Notes under the pieces: generated by a model
What the model was told of the DNA's origin: nothing
Databases searched by the model: none
Seen by the model: only the letters and a program-made list of their open reading frames with translations
Origin: an uncultured Chloroflexales bacterium
GTDB taxonomy: Bacteria > Chloroflexota > Chloroflexia > Chloroflexales > Chloroflexaceae
Direction: 5' to 3'
Assembly: GCA_937902315.1 (NCBI GenBank)
Contig: CALGUG010000009.1
Span: 96,329 to 160,328 of the forward strand
DNA length: 64,000 nucleotides
Position numbers and translations under genes: made by a program
In this document: positions 42,818-50,129 of the stretch, one piece after another
Position numbering within the stretch: position 1 is the first letter of the stretch
How the letters are laid out: every line of letters begins with the position of its first letter

Positions 42818-43786
42818 TTAGGTGATGATCGAAACATCGAGCGCTTGAAGAACTTGAGGCATGGCGATAGCTAAGCCATATTCAGGATCGTCGGAACCAG
42901 CGAAATGTAAACCGACCACTTTGCGAGACGCAGCTTCAAGCCACCAAGACCCTGAATCTCCCGGTGCGCTGACTGCTTCATTGCTTGCGGCCTGCGCGAT
43001 ATGAACCACATTGCGGATGGTACGTGGGAAACCTCCATAGTGAAGTGGCAGAAGGCCTCCGATACCATCGATAACGCCGTGTGTGATGCCGGTTGTGCGG
43101 CCCGATTTGCTGACCAGCATGCCTAACTGTGGCTCTGTTTCACCTACGACGTTGCCGATCCCAAACTGTTCTATAGTGAAGCGTTCGTTGGGCATAAGCG
43201 TGGCGACCGCTGCATCGATCCCCACCTGCATAGCGTGGCGTGTCAGTTTCGCTATTGTGCGGTAGCCTCTGCCCTCTCCTATGCCCGGTTGATAGATGCG
43301 CAAGCCAGATGGCACATAAAACGAACCAGCCAAGACGTGCCACGCACTTAACAGCATGGGCGTGCCAGTAGCTCGGTCGCTCACGATCCCGCCGAGCGTA
43401 CCGTAGCCGCTACTCCAAGCGTGAGAGATGCTGATGCCGCCATAGAGTGGTGTAATGTTGCCTGTTGGTATAAGCCTTGGTGCTAAAGCGGGCAAGCTTT
43501 GCAAGGCGTAATCGCTTTCGATCACATCGATCGGAAAGCCGACTCGGTCTTCGTCGATCACCCGCTCTGGGTAGCTGCGTGCGAAGGCTTCAAAGGCGAG
43601 GCCGCGCGGTTTATACTTCACATGAACTCGAACTGCCAGCTCGTTGGTAACCGCGCCGCCTTCGCTCTCTTTCACCCGCCAACCGATGTCAATTAAGTTG
43701 GTGCGGCTATCGTGCAGATATAAGGCGGCAGCTTTTTTGCGAGCTTCGTCCGCTTTCCGAAATAGGGCGCGAAAAGCTCTATCCAC
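42818..43786 (-). CDS. Trypsin-like serine protease
   Basis: Protein of 322 residues. An N-terminal domain (about residues 1-95) leads into a chymotrypsin-like fold with His150 in LLSAWHVLAG, Asp191 in VGIDAAVATL and Ser278 in SAPGDSGSWW. The HVLAG and GDSG motifs match the trypsin family; the surrounding sequence is unlike HtrA or DegP. No signal peptide, so probably intracellular, although non-classical export is possible. The start codon is GTG at 43786 with GAGGAG six bases upstream. Neighbours on the same strand are the mini-domain gene and the HhH gene. The substrate is unknown. Confidence 0.85.
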   Translation of the reverse strand: MDRAFRALFRKADEARKKAAALYLHDSRTNLIDIGWRVKESEGGAVTNELAVRVHVKYKPRGLAFEAFARSYPERVIDEDRVGFPIDVIESDYALQSLPALAPRLIPTGNITPLYGGISISHAWSSGYGTLGGIVSDRATGTPMLLSAWHVLAGSFYVPSGLRIYQPGIGEGRGYRTIAKLTRHAMQVGIDAAVATLMPNERFTIEQFGIGNVVGETEPQLGMLVSKSGRTTGITHGVIDGIGGLLPLHYGGFPRTIRNVVHIAQAASNEAVSAPGDSGSWWLEAASRKVVGLHFAGSDDPEYGLAIAMPQVLQALDVSIIT

Positions 43787-43844
43787 AATAGGCTCCTCAT
43801 CTATGTCAGAACTATCTGAAAACCTACAGATCTAGCGGGGCGCT

Positions 43845-43883
43845 TCTCTGTACATGCAAGGTGCTAGCTTGCATGTACAGAGA
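43845..43883 (-). terminator. Perfect 16-bp hairpin between the 263-residue gene and the protease gene
   Basis: TCTCTGTACATGCAAG pairs exactly with CTTGCATGTACAGAGA across a 7-base loop. No T-run. It probably marks the end of the 263-residue gene's transcript. Confidence 0.65.
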
Positions 43884-43917
43884 GATTGTGTGTTACACGC
43901 CCGGCTTTATGCTTGTT

Positions 43918-44709
43918 TTATTTGGGGTAAACCAAATAACGCATGGGTACGTCGTGCTCAAGATTGGGCGAGGTGCCAGGGATGCTCAACCAGCTGGGTT
44001 GAGTGTCGATGTCGAGGTGCCAGGTTCCGAAGACGGCGAAGGGCTGGTTCGCGTTGGTGATGTCGGCGGTACAGTTGACCTCCATAAGCCGTGGGTTTGG
44101 ACCAGGGTTGTTGGTTGGCAGCACGACTGGGAAGAAGGTGATGACCGGAGCAACAGCTGGGAAGGTGCCAGTGAAGGTGATATCGGGCCCGTTGCTTACG
44201 TCGCTGAGGTTGATCTGCTCGAAACGCACGCGGAAGCCGCGGCCGCCCAGAATGTTGGTCGCTGGAATGGGGTTAAAGATATCGACAGCTGGGTTGACGA
44301 ACAGCACGCCGAATAACATGGCGAATTCATCGCTGCCAACGATCTTGCTGGGACGATAAGGAGGCAGAGACGAGAACTGAATCGGCCCGATCATCATCAT
44401 GTCCCAATAGACATAATTCATATGAACCGGTTCGCCAGCTTCAGGGGCAACCCTATGAAGGGTGTCTTGTCGTGCTGCTGAACGATACAGATACTCTTCG
44501 GTGCGCTCAACCAAATAACCCTTGTAGTTTTCGAGCCAAGCATCGACACGATCCTGAATATGCTCAGGGATCTTGTTCGATGCACCTTCAACATGCAGAC
44601 CCAACTCTTCTGCCGTAGCGGTTGTAATTCCTAAATCAACTTTGGTATGTGCTGCTACACCGTTTTCTACCCGCCCTAGACCAGCACCGACTTCTTTCGT
44701 AAGTGTCAT
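43918..44709 (-). CDS. Hypothetical protein (263 aa)
   Basis: No family recognised. The N-terminal third is helical and charged (EELGLHVEGASNKIPEHIQD, ENYKGYLVERTEEYLYRSAA). The C-terminal two thirds are beta-rich with Pro/Asn and aromatic residues (MNYVYWDMMMIGPIQFSSLP, VITFFPVVLPTNNPGPNP). No signal peptide or membrane segment. AAGGAGG lies five bases before the ATG at 44709, so expression is likely. It is the first gene of a minus-strand group that includes the protease and HhH genes, though a hairpin separates it from them. The domain split suggests a helical stalk plus a beta-sandwich head. Confidence 0.7.
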   Translation of the reverse strand: MTLTKEVGAGLGRVENGVAAHTKVDLGITTATAEELGLHVEGASNKIPEHIQDRVDAWLENYKGYLVERTEEYLYRSAARQDTLHRVAPEAGEPVHMNYVYWDMMMIGPIQFSSLPPYRPSKIVGSDEFAMLFGVLFVNPAVDIFNPIPATNILGGRGFRVRFEQINLSDVSNGPDITFTGTFPAVAPVITFFPVVLPTNNPGPNPRLMEVNCTADITNANQPFAVFGTWHLDIDTQPSWLSIPGTSPNLEHDVPMRYLVYPK

Positions 44710-44834
44710 AGTAACCTCCTTGTAACTGTCACTGCTTGTCCCCGTTCGGACACTAGTGCTTATACCAGCTTGCGCTCAATCGAAATACCTATATTTGCTT
44801 AATTTTCGCTCTATTCTCGGATTGATTTAAATGA

Positions 44835-44886
44835 AAACACTCAATACATTCTCAGTGTGCGAAAATTGAGAATATATTGAGTGTTT
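44835..44886. repeat. AT-rich long hairpin
   Basis: AAACACTCAATACATTCTCA pairs (20 bp, one wobble) with its reverse complement at 44867-44886. It stands alone in the AT-rich 854-base space 44710-45563. It could be a terminator or a structured element; no gene assignment. Confidence 0.55.
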
Positions 44887-45050
44887 GGTGAATAAATTGT
44901 TTAAACAGACATTTAATTTGTTTGAGTTGAGATTATATGCTTTATTCGGTTTTAATTTGCTTGATCTTATTTTTTTGCTTGAGTTAATAGCTTTTAGACT
45001 TTTCTCTATATCTTTGTTTTCAGGCTGCATCTGCTCGATGACTTCGTAAT

Positions 45051-45122
45051 GTTGGCGGCTTGGTCTCTTTCTGAAAAAAGTCTTTGACCGCGTCCGCCTA
45101 CGGCTACAAACATCTTGCCCAC
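45051..45122 (+). repeat. REP-like dispersed element, family 1 (copy K)
   Basis: Core GCGTCCGCCTACGGCTA followed by CAAACATCTTGCC. The upstream TTGGCGGCTTGG can pair with the core. Confidence 0.72.
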
Positions 45123-45148
45123 CAAAATGAACTTCTATCTGTGTGACG

Positions 45149-45283
45149 AGAGCGAATCTGCTTAAAGACCGACACGTTCGTAAGACCGACAAAAAACCGG
45201 GAAAGTGTTACGTTGCAACAAAAAAGCCGAGTTCCCCTCTACCGAAGGCCAAAAAAGGAGGTGACGACCAGATTCGCTATAGG
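45149..45283 (-). repeat. MITE-like element, family 2 (copy g)
   Basis: Ends AGCGAATCTG and CAGATTCGCT pair perfectly but differ from copies b and d by paired changes. Internal CGAAGGCCAAAAAAG is the family centre in reverse. Confidence 0.65.
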
Positions 45284-45310
45284 ATCATCTCAAAACCTAA
45301 CTTTTTAAAC

Positions 45311-45361
45311 AGATCCAAAAAAACAGTAGATTGTTGACTTGCCGGCCAATAATCTACTGTT
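45311..45361 (-). terminator. Terminator of the SARP-type regulator gene
   Basis: AACAGTAGATT pairs with AATCTACTGTT; TTTTTTT follows on the minus strand. It lies about 200 bases beyond the stop codon of the regulator. Confidence 0.7.
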
Positions 45362-45480
45362 GAGCAAGAGTATTTCGCTGATAAGATTGGCGGACTAATG
45401 AGCAACCTTGCTCAAACTGCCAAATGCTTGTCAAGCTCTTGAGAATATGCTGTTGCTGGATATCCTTGAACGAAAACAAA

Positions 45481-45545
45481 CATAGTCACGTTCTACTCTG
45501 CCGAAGCCTAAAATAGAAAGTGATCAACCCGATTTGTTATGAAAG
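45481..45545 (-). repeat. MITE-like element, family 2 (copy f, partial)
   Basis: GTCACGTTCTACTCTGCCGA and CAACCCGATTTGTTATGA match the right half of the family in reverse orientation. The left end is not clear. Confidence 0.5.
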
Positions 45546-45563
45546 CGCAGGCCGCTCGCGCGT

Positions 45564-48500
45564 TCAAGTGCTTTGCACAATTGTTTGGTACAAAGCGACG
45601 GTCTGACTCGATGGTTTAAGATCATATGCTTCGCGTAGCTGTTCCTTACAGATCTGGAATTGTTTGATAGCGCGGTGACGTAGCCCGAGAGCAACATAGG
45701 CCTGCATAATTTGGCAATGCGCACATTCATAGGCTGGATCATGTTGCAAGAGCTTTTGCGCTAGAGCGATCACCTCGGCATGGCGCGCGCTCGCGATGGC
45801 CTGCTCGATCTGCCACTCCAACATATTGATAAAGAGCGTTTGCAGCCGTTCACGATGCACATGTGTCCACTCTTCATAGAGATCGTCTTGCAGAAAACAG
45901 CCCTGATACAGCTCCTCTGCCCGATAATAGGCCGAGCTGGCTTGCTCGATCTGCTTCGCTGCTGCGAAGCGTTGACCGGCTTGAACCAACTCAAGAAACT
46001 CGTGCACATCGATCCAGATATCGAGTTCAGGGTTAAGCCGATAGCAGTTATGCTCGAACAAAATATGCTGAAAATCGCTCTGGGCAAGCTTGAGACTTTG
46101 GCGTAACGAATAGATCGCTTGATGGAGATTGCGCCGAGCTGCATCGGGCGAGGCGTCGCTCCAAAACACATCCATCAATATATCTTTCGAGACTGCTTGA
46201 TTATGGTGCGCTACCAAATATTTCAAGATCGCTTGGCCGCGTAGACCAGCCCACTGTGTGATCTCTTGATCGTTTTGATAAACGCAAAACACGCCTAAAC
46301 AGTGGATTCGTAGCGCCGGTCGATCTGCTTTTGTTAGTGGAACCTCTGCTTTATGATCAGCCTGCTCTAAAATGCACTCTTTGGCTTCGTTATGTTCGAC
46401 TTGGCTAGTGTTCTCCGCCTTCAGATGAATCGTATCGGCCTGATAGATGGTTTGATCGCTCGTTGTTTCGCCAACTGTTCGCTCAAACAGGACAGGCTCG
46501 TGCTGATCTACGACAGATTCTTCCTGCCAGCTTTGCTCTTGCTCATGTTCGACTGACTCTTCTTGCCAGCTTTGCTCTTGCTCATGTTCGACTGACTCTT
46601 CTTGCCAGCTTTGTTCTTGCTTGTGTTCAATGGCATGTGGCCTTGCTGCTGGCCGCATATAAGGCGTTGTAATGCCTTGAGCGTTCGCTGCTGGCCGTGT
46701 GTAAGGCGGTACAATATGGGCTTCGATCGGTGCCTGAGCCAAGCGAAAGAACTGTGTAATACGTTGCCACCAATTTTGGTTCTCCTGAGCCACCCGTTTG
46801 GCTGTAGTATGTGGGAAGACAGGCAATTTCGCCATTAAGGGCGTATAACTCCAGCCATAAGTGCTAAGCAATAGATCAAGATTCTCAGGGAACGAAGATA
46901 AACGCTGTCGAAGCTGTTCTGCGATCAGTTGTTCATTCTGTTGGGTTTCGGCCAGGGCTTGTTCAAAAAAAAGCCGCTTCTGATGTAATTGATACTGTTG
47001 TTGAGTTAATTCCTCGATCGGTACAACCAAGTTCAACATCACTTGATTATTGAGCGATGCTGCGATCGTAATAGCTTGTTGAAAATAAGTGATTGCGCCA
47101 TCTAGGTTGTTCCAAGCGGCTAGAATACAGCCAAGCTGCCAAGCGGCCCATCCTGCATACCATTGCAGACCTGCCTGTTGTGCGAGATCGTTCGCATGGT
47201 AGGCGCAGCTGTAGGCGTGTTGTTGCTCTCCCTGCCACGATGCCAAAGCGCTTTCGGCTAGTAGGCTTTGGCATATGCCCGTAGTATCAAGTTTCGCTTG
47301 AAAGCGCTGCGTCGCCAGTGCAAACTGTTTTTGGGCGGCGGCAAATTGATTCTCAACAACGTTAATCTCGCCGTTCGTATAGATCAGCCACGGCCAATCT
47401 TGCAATGTGTTCTGTGGGATCTGGCTTATCCAAGTGCGCAGGTTCATCCAAGCGCCACGATCCATCAACGTGTCGATCGATTTGCTCAACAGTTGAGCTG
47501 CGCTATCAAACGCACCGAGCTTGAGTGCAAGAGAAATGGCCTGTTCTAGCGCATCTTGTTGAACCAAACTATCGATAGCTCGTGAAAGCATGCGCGGGCT
47601 AAGCTTGATCTTGTGTGTGAGCGCATGTTGAAGCGGTTCAGACCAAAGCGCGTCGATATAACTCCACTCTTGTTGGAGGCCCACCTGCCATGGCCCCTGC
47701 AATGCTACCTCCATATCGAAAACCGCCTGAACGAGGGAAGGATGTTTATAGCGCACTTGCAACTGCAAGGCGAGCGCATACTGATCGATCAGAGGGCTGT
47801 CGTGCAGTAGCTCACACGTAAGGCTCATCAGCAGATCGGAAGCATTGCGCGCCTTTTGGATGATACGCTGTAAGCTCGAGCTGCCCAACTGCGTCAAGCT
47901 TGTTAATATGCTCTCGATCAGACCAGCGCGCCCTTGGGTGATGTGGAAGAGATGTTTGATAAGCTGTTCTTTTAAGTCGATATTGTAGCGCTCCACCATT
48001 TCGGAGAAGCTGCTTGTTTTGAGCGCCAAGTCGCGGCAGTGATAGATATGGGTATTGGGTGGCAGCTCGTGGCTGTTGAGCATGCTCTGCGAAATGATGA
48101 TGCAGCTGTTTGTAGGTGGGAGGAGCGGTAGAAAATGAGAGCTCAAGAGGCGCTGAGTTGGGCCACCATCGAAGATAATTTGAGCCTCTTGCAAAACGAA
48201 TATACAGCCGGGCACAAGTTCGTTAAACTCGCGAGCTAAGTGTGCATACAACTGTGGCCAGCCCATAACTGCTCCAGGTTGGTAGCGCATACGCTCTAAG
48301 GTGGCGAGCCCAACCTGTGGGTTGAGTTGTTGGGCGGCGGCGATCAATGAGCTCAGCAAGCTGGCAGGATCACGATCCTCGTAATCGAGGCGCAACCAGA
48401 TAACAGGTCGTTGCTTTTGATTCAGCAGCGTTGCCAAGCGAATCGCTACTTGATGACCAAGCGCGTCACCGAAAAAGCTTATGCCAGGTTCAGTGATCTG

Positions 48501-48569
48501 CTCTAAGAGCGGATATAGATGATGTGCATGACTAGGTAACGGTAAAAGTAACTTTGCTATAAAGGGCAT
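45564..48569 (-). CDS. SARP/BTAD-type transcriptional regulator with MalT-like ATPase domain
   Basis: Regulator of 1001 residues. The N-terminal ~300 residues resemble the ATPase of MalT/LuxR-type regulators (VIWLRLDYEDRDPASLLSSL, CIFVLQEAQIIFDGG), but the P-loop region ISFFGDALGHQVAIRLA lacks GK(S/T), so ATP binding may be lost. TPR-like helices follow (about residues 300-580), then a low-complexity segment with three copies of a 13-residue repeat EHEQEQSWQEESV. The C-terminal ~250 residues are a winged-helix DNA-binding domain plus BTAD (LKYLVAHHNQAVSKDILMDV, YSLRQSLKLA). I use the ATG at 48569 (GGGAAAG upstream); a GTG two codons earlier is possible. Targets are unknown. Confidence 0.88.
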   Translation of the reverse strand: MPFIAKLLLPLPSHAHHLYPLLEQITEPGISFFGDALGHQVAIRLATLLNQKQRPVIWLRLDYEDRDPASLLSSLIAAAQQLNPQVGLATLERMRYQPGAVMGWPQLYAHLAREFNELVPGCIFVLQEAQIIFDGGPTQRLLSSHFLPLLPPTNSCIIISQSMLNSHELPPNTHIYHCRDLALKTSSFSEMVERYNIDLKEQLIKHLFHITQGRAGLIESILTSLTQLGSSSLQRIIQKARNASDLLMSLTCELLHDSPLIDQYALALQLQVRYKHPSLVQAVFDMEVALQGPWQVGLQQEWSYIDALWSEPLQHALTHKIKLSPRMLSRAIDSLVQQDALEQAISLALKLGAFDSAAQLLSKSIDTLMDRGAWMNLRTWISQIPQNTLQDWPWLIYTNGEINVVENQFAAAQKQFALATQRFQAKLDTTGICQSLLAESALASWQGEQQHAYSCAYHANDLAQQAGLQWYAGWAAWQLGCILAAWNNLDGAITYFQQAITIAASLNNQVMLNLVVPIEELTQQQYQLHQKRLFFEQALAETQQNEQLIAEQLRQRLSSFPENLDLLLSTYGWSYTPLMAKLPVFPHTTAKRVAQENQNWWQRITQFFRLAQAPIEAHIVPPYTRPAANAQGITTPYMRPAARPHAIEHKQEQSWQEESVEHEQEQSWQEESVEHEQEQSWQEESVVDQHEPVLFERTVGETTSDQTIYQADTIHLKAENTSQVEHNEAKECILEQADHKAEVPLTKADRPALRIHCLGVFCVYQNDQEITQWAGLRGQAILKYLVAHHNQAVSKDILMDVFWSDASPDAARRNLHQAIYSLRQSLKLAQSDFQHILFEHNCYRLNPELDIWIDVHEFLELVQAGQRFAAAKQIEQASSAYYRAEELYQGCFLQDDLYEEWTHVHRERLQTLFINMLEWQIEQAIASARHAEVIALAQKLLQHDPAYECAHCQIMQAYVALGLRHRAIKQFQICKEQLREAYDLKPSSQTVALYQTIVQST
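46518..46640 (-). repeat. In-frame 39-bp tandem repeat inside the SARP regulator gene
   Basis: Three tandem copies starting at 46521, 46560 and 46599, encoding EHEQEQSWQEESV (13 residues). The first two copies are almost identical at the nucleotide level. Recent slippage expansion is likely. Confidence 0.8.
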
Positions 48570-49258
48570 AGGCACTTTCCCATTCGTAATAACCTTGTGG
48601 CGTGTTTTCCATTATGCTAATAATTGGAAATGCACGCGCCTTGGTAGTACGAGGTCATGACATACTGGTATAGTGAATTAAAAATTAGGAAGCGTGCATC
48701 GCCTAAGTGCGTAGGCATGCTCGATCATCCGGGTATGAGAAGATATGTTTGGGTAGTTATGGGCGGTAATGTGGAGAAAGATTGTACCTAGAATTACGGG
48801 TGATAGCGAGAATATGCTAGAGATGTAGCCAACGCTTCTAGAAACAAGTAAGAGATTTTATTTCGTATATCTATTTTTAGATTCGGAGCGTATTCTGATA
48901 TAGGTAGATTTCGTAGACGCCCGGTTCTTTCAAAAGTTATATAGTATCTTTGTATAGTACTACATGTCAATCAGGAATAAAACCGCATTTTCAAGTTGGG
49001 AAATAGTTCACCTATATTAAACGAGAATAACCAGCTAATTTAGTTCTCAAAAAGAAGAGGGAAAGTCTAGAATAAAGCGATATGTCTCTGAAATAGACAG
49101 AAAAGACGATCTCGAAATATTTCAAGCTTTAGGAGTAGATGTTTTACTATCTGCTGAAAATAGGCTGTATACAGGCTCTTTTGTTGCCTCAGTCTCTAGT
49201 TTCCATCCCCTGAAGATCTGGCACAATGAACGTTGGCTATGCCTTCCTTCTAACAAGC

Positions 49259-49294
49259 TTGACAGCTCTTTTTAGTTAGTATAGACTCACTAAC
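49259..49294 (+). promoter_or_regulatory. Promoter overlapped by operator O1
   Basis: TTGACA (49259-49264) and TATAGA (49280-49285), spacer 15. The palindrome GTTAGTATAGACTCACTAAC (49275-49294) covers the spacer end and -10 box. The expected start of transcription is about 49292. The larger space 48570-49412 is AT-rich and, apart from the two operators and a hairpin, I see nothing in it. Confidence 0.6.
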
Positions 49295-49313
49295 AACCTT
49301 ATTCCTTACTCTC

Positions 49314-49366
49314 AGAGAGACGATTTTATATATCTTCAGATATGCCAACAAAATTGGCGTCTCTCT
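49314..49366 (+). promoter_or_regulatory. Leader hairpin between the two operators
   Basis: AGAGAGACG (49314-49322) pairs with CGTCTCTCT (49358-49366) around a 35-base AT-rich loop, followed by TTTTAG. It could be a leader structure or an attenuator. Confidence 0.4.
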
Positions 49367-49370
49367 TTTA

Positions 49371-49390
49371 GTTAGTGACTACTCACTAAA
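49371..49390 (+). promoter_or_regulatory. TetR-type operator O2
   Basis: TTAGTGA-CTAC-TCACTAA (49372-49389), perfect 7-bp arms, 23 bases before the start codon of the ABC operon. Shares GTTAGT/ACTAA half-sites with O1. Size and symmetry fit TetR-family operators, and the operon's last gene is a TetR regulator. Confidence 0.6.
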
Positions 49391-49412
49391 TTCTATATAG
49401 CTTTGAAATAGT

Positions 49413-50129
49413 ATGAGTTCCAATCAACACACTGAACCGTTTATTCGCGTGCAGCAGTTGTATAAAAACTACCAAGTTGGAACGAGCATTATTCCGGCTT
49501 TGCAAGGCGTATCGTTCACTATACAACGCGGTGAATTTGTGGCTGTGGTTGGGCCATCGGGCAGCGGCAAATCGACCTTGCTCAATCTGATTGCAGCGGT
49601 CGATAGCTTAACTAGCGGTGAAGTCGTGATTGATGGGCGTTCGATCCACCGCTTAAACGAAACCGAGCGCGCCCGTTGGCGTGGTGTATCGCTTGGTATC
49701 GTCTTTCAGTTTTTTCAAATGATGCCCACTATGACGCTCTTGGCCAATGTCATGCTGCCTATGGAGCTGGCTGGGCGCTATTCTCCTTCCCAGCGGCGCA
49801 AGCGTGCTACCGAATTGCTCGAGCGCGTCGGTTTGGGCGATCATATTCACAAGCTGCCGTCGCGTGTGAGCGGAGGCCAACAGCAGCGTGCCGCCATCGC
49901 ACGCGCGCTCGCCAACGATCCACCCTTGATTTTGGGCGACGAGCCAACCGGCAACCTCGATAGTGGTTCGGCAGAGGTGATCTTTTCGCTTTTTAGTGAG
50001 CTGGCTGCCGCTGGCACCACCGTATTAATGGTGACCCAAGATGAAGAGCTGGCGGCCCGGATGCCGCGCCGCATCACGCTTGCAGAAGGTCGTATCGTGA
50101 GAGATAGCGCGGAGGCTGCTCATGCGTGA
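49413..50129 (+). CDS. ABC transporter ATP-binding protein (MacB/LolD-type), first
   Basis: ATPase subunit of 238 residues: Walker A VVGPSGSGKSTLLNL (about residues 45-59), Q-loop VFQFFQMMP, signature RVSGGQQQRAAIARALAN and Walker B LILGDEPTGNLDSGS, all intact. The protein resembles LolD/FtsE/MacB-type ATPases that energise FtsX-family permeases. It is the first gene of a five-gene operon; the ATG at 49413 lacks a clear ribosome binding site. The stop codon overlaps the start of the permease gene (ATGCGTGA), giving translational coupling. The operon also holds a second ATPase, an adaptor lipoprotein and a TetR regulator, which together point to an efflux or lipid-export pump. Confidence 0.92.
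   Translation: MSSNQHTEPFIRVQQLYKNYQVGTSIIPALQGVSFTIQRGEFVAVVGPSGSGKSTLLNLIAAVDSLTSGEVVIDGRSIHRLNETERARWRGVSLGIVFQFFQMMPTMTLLANVMLPMELAGRYSPSQRRKRATELLERVGLGDHIHKLPSRVSGGQQQRAAIARALANDPPLILGDEPTGNLDSGSAEVIFSLFSELAAAGTTVLMVTQDEELAARMPRRITLAEGRIVRDSAEAAHA

Noticed and set aside
44827..45192. Minus-strand open frame of 121 codons
   Set aside because: Asn/Lys-rich AT-rich sequence that runs across the 20-bp hairpin and repeats; no ribosome binding site or domain.
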